This document shows positions 48,880 through 59,712 of a DNA stretch of 64,000 bases, piece by piece. This DNA comes from Tipula vernalis. Its lineage: Eukaryota > Arthropoda > Insecta > Diptera > Tipulidae. Position numbers and translations under genes: made by a program. The notes below the pieces were generated by a model. It was not told the DNA's origin. It worked only from the letters and a program-made list of their open reading frames with translations, and did no database searches. Location of the stretch: NCBI GenBank assembly GCA_958295665.1, contig OY282560.1, forward strand, positions 141,414,091 through 141,478,090. Reading direction: 5' to 3'. Each line of letters starts with the position of its first letter. The stretch's first letter is position 1.

Positions 48880-50450
48880 ACAATTTTAATTACAGGTTTA
48901 AAACAACTAATAATCTTACAAATTCCAATGACAGTGTTCTTGGCCTTGTGTTTTTTAATCACGATAGTTCACCGGTTTATGTATCGCAAAGTAATTTTGT
49001 CACGTACTAACGCTAAATTTCCAACTTGGTACTCAATTAAATTGATTAAATTAATTTATTTAAAAGGGTAATACCATGCTGGTTATCATAAATTCAAAAA
49101 ACCCAATGATTACGGATTTTTTTTTCTATTCTTTAAAAATGTGTTAAATATGAAACAAGCAAGTGCTTCACTAATTAGGTGAAATATGTTGAAAATAACA
49201 TTAGTGTCCCACACAAAATTAGTATAACACATATATCCCAAAGTACAAAGTTTGGAGCTATACTGAAACTCTTACCAATAAGTCAATCTATCCAACTTTT
49301 ATGAAGCTAGGTGACATTGAAGCAATACAAATAAAAGATAATTGTAATCTGTTTGCTGATCATTTCGAATCTGTTTATGTTGATTTATTTAATTAATAAC
49401 ATTTATGATGTTTTGTTAATTCAATTCCCAAATATGAGCTTTTAAAAGTGATATTAACCCTTGATACTAAAAACGGTGCAGGTCTCGACAAATTTTCCAA
49501 CTATACATGCTTCATTTTTCGGTTAAACACTCCAACTTATCGTGTTAGAAAATAGCTTATTAAATTATACCAATGACCAATTTTAAATTTTTAATGTTAC
49601 AACACAGATTTTCCCGAAACGTTCGACTACCATTAGTTTAATTGATTTCTCTTCTTTAGTCTTCAAGTTGATTGTGTTTAGACGGATTTTGAGAAATCCT
49701 TTGATTCGGTGCCTCATTCCTTTTTCATTAATAAGTATGCTAAAGTTGTACTTTCTGAGCCACTTCTTAATTGTTTAGAATCATATCTTTTCATATCAAA
49801 TCATTGTCGCAAAATCAGGCGTACTCCAGGATTCTATACTTGTCTCTACTTGGCCCTCGTTCATTTCTTACTTTTATCACTGATTTTCCTATACAATTTT
49901 GCCTTGTCAACATTTAATGCATGCTGATGACGCAAAAATGTTCAATAACATTAGTACTCCATAAGACTTGAAACTTTAGATTGACTTACAAAAGCAAGAC
50001 TTGAAACAAGAGTACAATAAACTTTCCTTGTTATATAAATAATATTAAGTTGAAAAGGGTCTATGATATTAAAGTTCGAATTAAAGTTTTATCTTCATAA
50101 ACATAGCTAATAATTATGCTAAAGCATATAAGTTAGTTTCTTGAATTTATTTTCCGATCTGGAAAGCAGTTTCAACATCTTTAGTTTAGAATATTATTGC
50201 CGAATATGGAACGCTTTATGGAAATCTAATAATGTTTAATATTAATTTCTACATTCTCGCTTAGGTGGTTTGAAACAATGGGTTATTTTTTCCGTCTTTG
50301 TTCAGATCCAATCTCGGCCTTGCTAATTCCTTGCTGCATTTGCAACAAAACCATATTGAATTTTTTAATGTTTGCTGTCTTTTCTCATCACAATTTTGTC
50401 AATTTAAAGCAGTTGTATTTGATGCATTGGGTTGACTAATGATTTGGTCT
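48880..50450 (+). pseudogene. LINE endonuclease-end and reverse-transcriptase remnant
   Basis: Plus strand, shifting frames: NSNDSVLGLVFFNHDSSPVY (end of the endonuclease region), FPTWYSIKLIKLIYLKG then YHAGYHKFKKPNDYGFF (linker, W-Y-S-x-x-L-I-x-L-I pattern), NLFADHFESVYVDLF (49340-49400), VILTLDTKNGAGLDKFSNY (49450-49500) and TDFEKSFDSVPHSFFINKYA (49682-49740), the RT block with the first catalytic Asp. After that only fragments of the thumb/C-terminal region are readable. The pattern is that of a CR1/Jockey-like RT. It is not obviously the same copy as the minus-strand LINE on the other side of the tandem array. Confidence 0.65.
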
Positions 50451-50928
50451 CTAGCAGAAGTGGTAGATATCTTGTATACTTACTTATTATTACCAATAAT
50501 TCGAAATTTTTTTATTCCGGGAAAACTGGTCGTTATAAATCGTTAAAGAACCACTTGTCTATATAAATATATAGGAAAAAATTATTATCATCTACTTTTC
50601 ATGATACCAAGTTATCTGGATCAGATCAACGTCTACATTGAAACAAAATTTTGATCTGAGTAGTTGTTTGCATTGCGTATCATTTTATGAAATATAAACT
50701 GATCGTGATCAGATCAATCGTCACGAAACCTGGCTAGTTTCGTTGCTTATAATATATTCTGCTGCACTGCATCAGAAAAAATATTAAGTACGCATGTGTA
50801 CAAACAGGTATGTCTTTTAAATTTTTAAATGCCATGGACTTTAATTTGTGTATAAAATCATTTTATGTTAATTGTAAGAAGCCTGTCAAATATACACAAA
50901 ATCGTTTCACTCTCGAGTTGCTGCTTCA

Positions 50929-51862
50929 AGCCGGTATTCCATTACTAAAAATGTTTATCACTAAAAATATATGATAAAAATATAAAATCGGTAGTTGTGT
51001 GAATGAGACACCCGACTTCGTCAGTAAAGATTTTTATTACAAAAAAGTTGTGGCTGTGTTAGTGTGATGCCATAATTATTGACAAAAAGTATCAAATGGA
51101 GTACTTTTTATTGCAACCTTCTAACACTAAATTTTGTGTACGGATGATATCATATTTCTAGCATACACTATTAATTTACATAGTACGTCATTTTTATAGT
51201 AAAGATATTGTTTACTTTTTATTCTGTGACGGAAAATAAATAAAAAATAATAATTCTGATATGGGTAATAGTAATATTTAATTTTTTAGATAATTTTGAG
51301 AGGTGAAAATATACGAATTAAGAATAAAGCTTGATTTCCATGAGAAAATCTTACTGACTTGTATATTTTACTGAAAAAGACAGAGGAGTTAAGACAATCA
51401 AAAATTCCATTAGAATGACAAAGATAGTAATTTTTTTGTATAGTAAAATTTTATGGTTATATTTTGACAGATTTTTTTTAATATAACCAATAAATTTTGT
51501 AAAATTTTGTTTAATTACAATACAGCTAAGTAGGTATTTAATATAAATAATAATTTAATATTTAATAATTAATAATTCATCCAGTGGACCATTCAGAATT
51601 TACTTAATATATATGTATGTCACAAAACTTTTTGTACATATGTATATTAAATTTATTTGGAGTGTTTTCATCCAAACGTCACTTTATACCATAAATATAT
51701 CGAAGTGAGGTTAACTTAATTTTTTTTATAGTATTTGCTTCTTGGTTACATAGTACAGTAAAAACAATTTAAAAAAATTTCCTTCTCACACCTCAAGTAA
51801 ATCTATATTTTTATCGCGCTTTATTTTTACTGATAAAAATACTTTCGTAATGGAAATCAGGC
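50929..51862. mobile_element. MITE, family with ends GCC(T/G)GTATTCCATTAC
   Basis: The left end is GCCGGTATTCCATTACTAAA and the right end, on the other strand, GCCTGATTTCCATTACGAAA. Both are followed inward by GATAAAAATATA. Flanks are TTCAA on the left and TTAA on the right, consistent with a TTAA-type target. The interior is AT-rich and non-coding, and related ends occur at 52053 and 52843. Confidence 0.55.
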
Positions 51863-51890
51863 TTAACGCATAATTTTGTTCATATTTGTT

Positions 51891-52213
51891 GGTTATGTTT
51901 TTGTTTGCTGTCAAAATGTATCCATATAATTTTGCTATAAATTAAAAAATAAAAAAATTGTTTTTTCTTTGTCACTCTAATGTAACATTTTTTTTTTGTC
52001 TTCTTTAATTTTTTCCAGCAGTCAGTAAATTTTTCGTAATGGAATACAGGCCTTAAGCCCCAATTCCACTGTGAAAAATTGACTGAGCTGACTTGAAGTT
52101 GGAAGAAGACAAAAAAAAATATTCCATCAGAGAGACAAAGACAAAGTAATTTGTTATTGTTTCTTTCATGCAAATTTTATGGATACATCTTGACAGCAAA
52201 CAAAAACATAACC
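51891..52213. repeat. 323-bp hairpin (two arms of about 160 bp) centred on TTAA
   Basis: GGTTATGTTTTTGTTTGCTG at 51891 is matched exactly in inverted orientation at 52194-52213. Inward, the arms keep matching: GTATCCATA, TTTGTC(A/T)CTCT(A/G)ATG, TTTTTTTTGTCTTCTT, GTCAGTAAATTTTTC/CAGTCAATTTTTC and GTAATGGAATACAGGC/CAGTGGAATTGGGGC. They meet at TTAA (52053-52056). Imperfections are scattered substitutions and small indels. An extra copy of the arm tip lies at 52393-52415. Confidence 0.85.
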
Positions 52214-52843
52214 AAGAATTATTAAAAAAAAAAATTATGAATTAGTGTTAATTCGAGTATTTTTACGATTCAAAATAATATAAAAAATTAATTATTATTA
52301 ATACTTATATGAGAATTATATTTTCGAATATTTTCGATCACACATTAGACTTTACCATAAAAATTGCAAACTTTAAAATTGCCTTAGTGTTTCGACAGCA
52401 AACAAAAACATAACCTAGAAAATTGAAGTATTACTGTTAATTCGATTATTTTCGCGTTTCAAAATAATCTAAAAATTTGATTATTATTAATATGTACTCA
52501 TATCAGAATTATTTTATTCAAATTATTTCCGTCATAAAATACAAAATTAAAAAAAATCTTTCTTATAAAAATGCCAAACAATTAAAATTATCAGCATATG
52601 CGAGAAATATTTTTCATCGGTACACAATATTTATGTACATGTATTAGTTGGATTGCCATAAAATGTTCTCGATTTGATCCTGTTTTTTAATTTCGACCTC
52701 AGTGCACTAACACAGATACACATTTTTTGTAAGTAAAATCTTGACAGACTCCGTTGTGTGTCTCGTTCACACAACCACCGATTTTATATTTTTATCTCAA
52801 TTTATTTTTACTGACAAACTTTGATTCACAGTGGACTTGAGGC
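52057..52843. mobile_element. MITE-related segment ending at the LTR insertion
   Basis: The left end GCCCCAATTCCACTGTGAAA (52057) is matched on the other strand by the right end GCCTCAAGTCCACTGTGAAT (52842), and both continue with (A)GTCAGT-like sequence. The right arm further inward (52700-52830) is the inverted counterpart of 50950-51060: both contain AAATATAAAATCGGT(A/G)GTTGTGTGAA. The LTR element is inserted right at its outer end. Confidence 0.5.
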
Positions 52844-53598
52844 TGTTGGATTTGGGTATGGAATGTTTGCTGGGATAATAATTGATTCCCAATTGTTGTA
52901 ATCCAAACAAATTAATTATTTGCCGGCCTCACAATTCAAATATGAGCCGGTTTTGTTTATTTATAATTTATGTGTTAAACGTGGATATAATTCTAATTAA
53001 TAAATTTCACCACCACCACTCGTAAATGAACACGAAAAAAAACAATACTAGCGATAGCGATAACTATGTAGTATACGCGGATAATTTCCGATCTGTTTTA
53101 TTCACAAATTAATCGCCGCAAAAAAATGGCGATAGTATTCACTCATCCAAAAATTATATAAGACTGAATTTTTCTTTGTACCGAGTTTTTTTTGTTGCGT
53201 ATTCCTGTATTTGAGACAGCATGAAGAAACGGCTATATATATATATATATATATAAACAAGAAGTTGATAGCGCTTGCGGCTTAATCACACAAAAATTAA
53301 TGATATTCATAATAAGCAAAAAGTGTATTTGCTATAATGGGTTAGTGATTTTTATCTACAATAGATGGTGTTGTACTAAATGTGTCTAAGATATTTATTT
53401 AGTACAAAGTAGTGAGTACAGAAATAAACCTAGAATATGTTAGTTGTCAGAATGCTCCGTAGCTGTCACTACTAAACTGAAAAGAGCTGTTCAAAACATT
53501 TAAATACAATTATATTTAACAGTCGAAATGGGTTATATTTCGAACAATTGTAGGGATGAATGAATGAAATAAACGAATTGAATGAGTGAATCACTACA
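52844..53598 (-). repeat. 3' LTR of the gypsy element
   Basis: 755 bp, TG...CA on the minus strand; left copy in window coordinates, 3' in element orientation. It contains a 22-26 bp TA tract (53234-53258), which may serve as a TATA-like region. Identical to the other LTR apart from one base near 53279. Confidence 0.95.
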
Positions 53599-53614
53599 TG
53601 ACTCCCCCGCAAGA
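53599..53614 (-). promoter_or_regulatory. polypurine tract
   Basis: On the minus strand the bases just before the 3' LTR read TTGCGGGGGAGTCA, a G-rich purine tract next to the LTR start TGTAG. It would prime plus-strand synthesis. Confidence 0.65.
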
Positions 53615-53687
53615 TAGATCCCTCCATAAAAGTGTTTATTCGGCTGAAATACGGATAGTTTTAGGTGTTTTACAAACTGATTTTTTT

Positions 53688-55562
53688 TCAGTGGAACACA
53701 GTATGCGGTAAGCCGGTTTGAGCCGGTCGATTGAAATGGTGATTTTTACCATTAATCAACACGGTGAATTGTTTGCGAAGGCGTCGAATGACTTTAAATG
53801 GACCTTCGTATGGAGGTGATAATCCGGTGCGAACCTTGTCTGTTCTTACGAACACAAAATCGCAATTATTAAGCGATTTTGGAATGAAAACATGGTCTTG
53901 TTTGGACTGACGAGTGGATTTTGGTACAAGGTTTTGCATTGTATGTCGTAATTGGTCGATGACTGTGTCAGCGGTCGGTAGAGGTGAAAGAGGATTTTCG
54001 ACAAAGAATTCACCGGGTAGTTTGATGGTTTGACCGTAAACTAATTCTGCCGGTGAGCACTTTAGATCTTCTTTCACAGTCGCTCGGATGCCAAGTAAAA
54101 TTATTGGTATTTCCGAGCTCCAATGAGTTGTATTGCTTCTGGCCATTAACGCGGCTTTGAGTTGCCGGTGGAAACGTTCGACCATGCCATTGGCTTGTGG
54201 ATGGTAAGCCGTTGTACGTATTCGGTTTGAGCCAAGGAGTTTTGTTAACTCGGTAAAAAGCTTGGACTCAAATTGCGTTCCTTGATCATTTGTGATCGTA
54301 AGGGGTACGTCGAATCGAGATACGTAATTATTGACGAAGGTAATGACAATGGTTGCTGCAGACATATTGGTCATGCAGTACGCTTCAGGCCAGCGAGTGA
54401 AGCGATCGACACAAGTAAGTAAATACGTGTATCCATTAGATGGAGGAAGTGGACCTACTATATCTAAATGGATATGTTCAAATCGACTATGTGGAATTTC
54501 GAATTTGCCATGGGGTGATTTTGTGTGACGTTGTACTTTTGCGCGTTGGCAAGATAAACAAGACTGAGCCCAATTGCCTACGTCTTTGTTTATACTGGGC
54601 CAAAAGTAACGAGCAGCGATCAATTTACGAGTAGCTCGGACACCAGGATGCGAAATGTTGTGCAGTGTGTCGAAAATTGTTCGACGTAGTGTTTCTGCAA
54701 TATATGGTCGATTGTACCCAGTGGATGTTTCGCATACGATTTCAAGGCCAGGTAGTTTAAAAAGTTCTAGTTTCAGTGATGAACTATTGTGACATTCGGA
54801 ACCAGAAAATAAATTCTGAAGTTCTAGGTCAACTTTTTGAGTATTTGCAATTTTGATCAAGTCGAAATGTGTTTCGACTGAGGCCGATTCGTTGTCAATA
54901 GTGCGAGATAATGTATCCGCGACAACGTTGTCATGTCCGGAAACATGTTGTATGTCCGAAGTAAATTGAGTAATATAATCCAAGTGGCGTGATTGTCTTG
55001 GATTACGTTCAGTTTTTGACTGAATCGCTCGTGTCAGAGGTTTGTGGTCGGTGTAGATTGTGAAATCTCGACCTTCAACAAAATATCGGAAGTGTTTGAC
55101 TGCCAGATATATGGCAAGTAATTCCCTGTCGAATGCGGAATATTTTTTTTCGGCATCCGAGAGTTTTTTTGAAAAGAATCCCAGTGGCTCCCAACACTCG
55201 TTATGATACTGTTGCAGTACTGCACCAACGGCAGTGTTTGATGCATCAGTAGTCAAACTGAGCTTTGAGTCGCTCAGTGGATGTGCGAGAAGAGTTATCT
55301 GTTCCAATTCAGTCTTCAACGACGTGAATGTGTGTTGGCATTCGTCGGGCCAAGAGAAATTCTTGGCAGTCTTGGGCTTTTTGAGTAAAGCTGCCAAGTG
55401 ACCGTGAATTGGTGCGAGTGTTTGTGCGAGTTTCGGTATAAAACGGTGGTAGTAATTTACCATACCGACAAATCGTACAATTGTTTTAATTGATGTTGGA
55501 GCTGGGAATTCTCTGATAGCGTTAATTCGTTCTTCTGATGGCAGAATACCAGGCCACAAGAT
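53688..55562 (-). pseudogene. pol: Pol part 2: RT end, RNase H and integrase
   Basis: A 623-codon intact frame, shifted relative to part 1, so not normally expressed from this copy. It starts in the RT connection ([28 protein letters not shown]). RNase H has [12 protein letters not shown] (D105), [20 protein letters not shown] (E146) and YTDHKPL (D171). Integrase has the zinc-binding H300, H304, C334 and C337 (CLSCQRAK), then the catalytic triad D366 (HLDIVGP), D425 (TNDQGTQF) and E461 (GMVERF), spacing D-35-[12 protein letters not shown] tail follows, and no chromodomain is evident. All visible catalytic residues are kept, so the only obvious lesion is the frame break. Confidence 0.92.
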
Positions 55563-56734
55563 TGGCTGAGGAAATCAAGAGTGGTTGCGCCAAAGACACA
55601 TTTTGCGCTCTTGATATGAACACCAAACTGTGCTAACTTAGTGAACAATTGTTCTAAGTGAAGTTTGTGCTGTTCCTCAGTGTGCGAAGCAACAAGAATA
55701 TCGTCTATGTAGACGAAGACGAATTCTAAGTCACGAACTACTTCGTTCATGAAGCGCTGAAATGTTTGTGCGGCGTTTCGTAGACCGAATGGCATTCGAG
55801 TGAATTCGAAGAGGCCAAATGGGGTCGTTATTGCCGTTTTGTGAACATCTTCAGGCGCTATGGGAATTAAATGGTATGCTCTGACTAAATCAATTTTGGA
55901 GAAAATTTTGCATCCATGCAAGTGCATGGAGAAATTTTGAATGTGGGGTATCGGGTAGCGATCCGGTGTTGTGACCGAGATTAATCGCCGATAATCCCCA
56001 CATGGTCTCCAATCTTGATCTTTCTTTTTTACCATGTGCAAAGGGCACGAGACGGGAGATGCCGATGGCCGACAAATCCCTAATTCCACCATGTGCTGAA
56101 ATTCTGTGAATGCAGCTTTGTGACGGATTGGATCTAGCCTACGCGGTCTTGCCACGGGCAGATGGCCTGCGGTGACAATATGGTGAACCACGTTGTGTCG
56201 GACTGGTAAGTTGTAGTTCGGCTCTGCTGTTAGAGAAGGAAATTGTTTGAGCAGAGTGCCGAAATCATTGTTGACCGTGAAATGGATCGGTGTCGGTGTG
56301 TCGACACGAACCATAGTGGCATTGATTGACAGCTTTGTCGCTGAATCAACCAGCCGTTTGTTTCTTAGGTCAACAAGAAGTCCGAATTTGCATAGAATAT
56401 CGGCGCCAATGATCGGACGATTCACAGCAGCTAAGATAAAAGCGTGCGTGAAAGTTCGTTTCAGTCCGAGATCCACCTGCAGCAATTTTGTGCCGTACGT
56501 GTGGATGGGTGTACCATTGGCGGCCGAAAGGACTAGATCGAGGTTTCGTTTGTAATTTGAAAATTCGTTTTTGTAATGTTTTGCTGGGATAACCGACAGG
56601 TCAGCGCCCGTGTCGATTAGATACGTTAGTTTGTTGATTTTATCGAATAAATGTAATCGTGTAGATAGTGAAATATTGGAAGTTGCGGCAGAACTAAGGG
56701 TGTGCGACGTGGTAGTCATGACCCGTTTGTCTAT
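55457..56734 (-). pseudogene. pol: Pol part 1: protease and reverse transcriptase, cut short by a frame change
   Basis: This is open from the slip site, with its first ATG at 56719. Counted from that ATG, the aspartic protease active site is [12 protein letters not shown] (D36-T-G), and [17 protein letters not shown] (about 103-119) completes the protease. RT begins near 165. Key blocks are [16 protein letters not shown] (231-246), [13 protein letters not shown] (first catalytic Asp), [17 protein letters not shown] and [12 protein letters not shown] with YIDD at 337-340. After [13 protein letters not shown] the frame departs from the family near 55565 and reads unrelated residues to a stop at 55457. 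The downstream half lies in another frame overlapping 55457-55559. Confidence 0.9.
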
Positions 56735-57729
56735 TAGTTTTTTTGATTTTGGTCTACCTCCATGCTGGCCGTTGTGCTTGGTTTACGCCAGTTACATGGA
56801 TTGATACACTTTTTGGCAGCTTTGCCGAATTTTGCGTGATACCAACAAATACCTTGGTGGTAAGTGTTGGTATTTCTGGTGAACCGCTGGCGAGATGGTG
56901 AACGCCGATTTTGCGATAGGCTTCGGCTGTCCCTAAACAAGCCGTCTAATCGAGCCTCGATGCGAGCTAAGCGATCCTGTATAGTTCCCCTATTTTCTGG
57001 TGATCGACGGTTTCCACTGCGGCCCCGTTCTGCTCGTTCTATGGTTCTTGGTTGTCTCTGGTTGTTGTTGTTATATTGTTTCGATTGTGTTGAGTGAATT
57101 TGGTAGTTTGGTTGCTTTACGTTCAGTGCGTCGAACATACGGTCTGCCGTCTTTGCGAGGGTTTCTATCGGTGTTGAGTCTGGTTGCGCCATGAGTCCAA
57201 TCTTGATGATTTCTGGCATTTTTCGAATCCAGATGGTTCGTATGAAAGTCTCGCTTACCAGCTGCTTGGTTCCTGCGAGTGTACGAATGTGTCGTAAACT
57301 ATCAGAGGGGCGGCGATCTCCAAGATCTTGCTCGGAAAGTAGTGACTCGAGCTGACGCTCATCTGAAGGCTCCAGACGTTCTAACAATACTTGCTTCAGA
57401 AAGTTGTATTGGTTGGTTTGTGGCGGTTTTTGCAATATATCGGAAATTATGTCAAACGTTTGTGGAGAGATTGTTGACAATAAATGCAAATATCTTGTCT
57501 TTTGGGATGTGATACATCGGAGGTCGAACTGTATCTCAATTAGTTGAAACCAGTTACTGGCTTTTTCAGGCCAGAATGAAGGTAAATTGAGTTTTTCATG
57601 ACCCGCGATCTCCATCTCTATGTCTTGGGTATCCTGCTCTGTCGTTATTTGTTTTTGTTTAGTCACGGCGCCTGTGGCCTGTGAACCGCCTGGTTTTGGC
57701 TTGGTACTTTCGTCGTCTGAGTTAGTCAT
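56734..57729 (-). CDS. gag: Gag polyprotein of the gypsy element (331 aa)
   Basis: An intact frame from ATG 57729 to TAA 56734. Gag forms the virus-like particle and binds element RNA. The N-terminus is acidic and polar (1-45). The capsid-like part (about 46-205) begins [20 protein letters not shown], a pattern typical of CsRn1-type Gag. A basic Asn/Gln/Arg/Ser-rich stretch (210-290) follows. The zinc-binding block has C295, H298, C308 and C312 ([19 protein letters not shown]), C-x2-H-x9-C-x3-C rather than the common CCHC knuckle. The last sense codons lie on an A AAA AAC slip site before the stop, allowing a Gag-Pol fusion. Confidence 0.92.
   Translation of the reverse strand: MTNSDDESTKPKPGGSQATGAVTKQKQITTEQDTQDIEMEIAGHEKLNLPSFWPEKASNWFQLIEIQFDLRCITSQKTRYLHLLSTISPQTFDIISDILQKPPQTNQYNFLKQVLLERLEPSDERQLESLLSEQDLGDRRPSDSLRHIRTLAGTKQLVSETFIRTIWIRKMPEIIKIGLMAQPDSTPIETLAKTADRMFDALNVKQPNYQIHSTQSKQYNNNNQRQPRTIERAERGRSGNRRSPENRGTIQDRLARIEARLDGLFRDSRSLSQNRRSPSRQRFTRNTNTYHQGICWYHAKFGKAAKKCINPCNWRKPSTTASMEVDQNQKN
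56737..56743 (-). promoter_or_regulatory. -1 ribosomal frameshift heptamer at the gag stop
   Basis: In the gag frame the minus strand reads CAA AAA AAC TAA. The A AAA AAC heptamer is a classical X XXY YYZ slip site. After a -1 slip the next codons CTA ATA GAC AAA enter the pol frame and stay open to the pol ATG at 56719 and beyond. Confidence 0.75.
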
Positions 57730-58937
57730 TATATATATTTTAATACTATGTTTTGGTCTGTGAATAATTGTACCCTAATTCCCGGGATGTTACCGACTAG
57801 AAATAGTTACAATGTTGTGTAGGGGAGAAACAATTTGGAACGAAATCGGATTCGAAAAGTGATAAAAAAAATAAAATTCAAGAGAAAATTAGCGATAGTG
57901 GAATATGAAAATTAGCGAGGCGTGGTGGTGAAAATTTTACAATAAAAAATTTTCGTTTCGAAATATGTTCAAAGGGTAAATTTAAATATAATATAGTTGT
58001 CAAAAACAAATTTAAAATTACGTTAAATAACAGCCCAGTCGACAATAGAAAAAAAATGATATAATGCAAATGTTATTTGACTGGTGCTGTCGCAAAAGAA
58101 ATATAGAAATGAAATAAAATTTTTTTTAAAAACTTGCGATTTGGTATGATGAAGCTGCTCACGTGTGTAGGTGATTTGTTTTTCTTCTTTTAATTTTGCT
58201 TGTAATGGCTGATGTTGTCTTCTATTGAATATTTGTTTTATTTGTATGTCTTTATTGGACAATTGTATAAATGATTGATTGTTGTAGTTCTCGTATGATG
58301 GTTGTTGTATATGGTATATTTGATGTGCCGTTGATCGCTGTTTATACAGCTGTAGTGAGATAAAAATTTGTGTGCAATTTTTTTACCGATTTGTTGACGT
58401 AATGTTGAATACCGTTGCCTCCTTTTCGGCTGTAAATGTGGTATCAATTGTACAATTGGATGTTTATTTATTACTTATTGTACCGTAGGCGGTTTTTATT
58501 TTGCAGTCGCGCTGAGTTATTATTATGTTGTATGATTTTTCCGTTGTTCTTATGATACCTTAAGTGCCGTTGGAAGTATTAATGTTTATAATATAACCAG
58601 ATAAATGTTGTTGTTGTGCTTTACTGTTCCCATAGGCGGGCTAGGCATCCATATTTGTTACATATATTTATTTATATATTGTGTATAAAATGTTTAAAAT
58701 ATACGCAAATATTTTGCTTTTTTCTTGCTTTCTTGCGGTATTGGGTGCTCTCCGTTGTATACAATTTGTTATATGTAATCGAAAACGAAGAGAGAAGGAA
58801 AAAAAATTTTAATAAAATGTCTAGGTAATTTTATTTTTTTTTTAACATGAAGGTTGTTACGTACCTTTTGCTCAGTACGGGAATTCCGTACCGAGCGTCC
58901 TTGAGTTACCGTTTACCGTTATTACCGTAAAAACGGC
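57730..58937 (-). other. long 5' leader of the gypsy element
   Basis: About 1.2 kb between the primer site and the gag ATG. It has only short frames without motifs and is AT-rich compared with gag-pol. It probably holds packaging and translation signals. Confidence 0.6.
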
Positions 58938-58951
58938 CGTCGGGGTCACCA
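58938..58951 (-). promoter_or_regulatory. primer binding site, tRNA-Trp type
   Basis: Two bases inside the 5' LTR the minus strand reads TGGTGACCCCGACG, complementary to the 3' end of insect tRNA-Trp (…CGTCGGGGTCA plus CCA). This would prime minus-strand cDNA synthesis. Confidence 0.8.
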
Positions 58952-58953
58952 AT

Positions 58954-59708
58954 TGTTGGATTTGGGTATGGAATGTTTGCTGGGATAATAATTGATTCCC
59001 AATTGTTGTAATCCAAACAAATTAATTATTTGCCGGCCTCACAATTCAAATATGAGCCGGTTTTGTTTATTTATAATTTATGTGTTAAACGTGGATATAA
59101 TTCTAATTAATAAATTTCACCACCACCACTCGTAAATGAACACGAAAAAAAACAATACTAGCGATAGCGATAACTATGTAGTATACGCGGATAATTTCCG
59201 ATCTGTTTTATTCACAAATTAATCGCCGCAAAAAAATGGCGATAGTATTCACTCATCCAAAAATTATATAAGACTGAATTTTTCTTTGTACCGAGTTTTT
59301 TTTGTTGCGTATTCCTGTATTTGAGACAGCATGAAGAAACGGCTATATATATATATATATATATAAACAAGAAGTTGATAGCGCTTGCCGCTTAATCACA
59401 CAAAAATTAATGATATTCATAATAAGCAAAAAGTGTATTTGCTATAATGGGTTAGTGATTTTTATCTACAATAGATGGTGTTGTACTAAATGTGTCTAAG
59501 ATATTTATTTAGTACAAAGTAGTGAGTACAGAAATAAACCTAGAATATGTTAGTTGTCAGAATGCTCCGTAGCTGTCACTACTAAACTGAAAAGAGCTGT
59601 TCAAAACATTTAAATACAATTATATTTAACAGTCGAAATGGGTTATATTTCGAACAATTGTAGGGATGAATGAATGAAATAAACGAATTGAATGAGTGAA
59701 TCACTACA
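58954..59708 (-). repeat. 5' LTR of the gypsy element
   Basis: 755 bp, the partner of 52844-53598 and the promoter-bearing copy in element orientation. It is followed directly by AGGC, the target duplication. Confidence 0.95.
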
Positions 59709-59712
59709 AGGC

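Larger units (their letters stand above)
52844..59708 (-). mobile_element. Ty3/gypsy LTR retrotransposon, CsRn1-like, 6865 bp
   Basis: Two 755-bp LTRs (52844-53598 and 58954-59708) start TG and end CA and bound gag and pol on the minus strand. AGGC flanks both sides (52840-52843, 59709-59712), the 4-bp target duplication usual for Ty3/gypsy. In the LTRs I found one difference (53279 G against 59389 C). A primer site complementary to tRNA-Trp, a Gag with a CHCC motif (C-x2-H-x9-C-x3-C) and no env gene point to the CsRn1/Kabuki group, as far as I recall that clade's features. The element looks recently inserted, but its pol has one frame break. Confidence 0.93.

Noticed and set aside
51880..52173. 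97-codon minus-strand frame
   Set aside because: It falls inside the 323-bp hairpin, and the composition reflects poly-T and palindromic arms rather than a protein.
56247..57512. Plus-strand frames opposite gag and pol of the gypsy element
   Set aside because: They lie antisense to clearly identified Gag and Pol domains and have no motif of their own.
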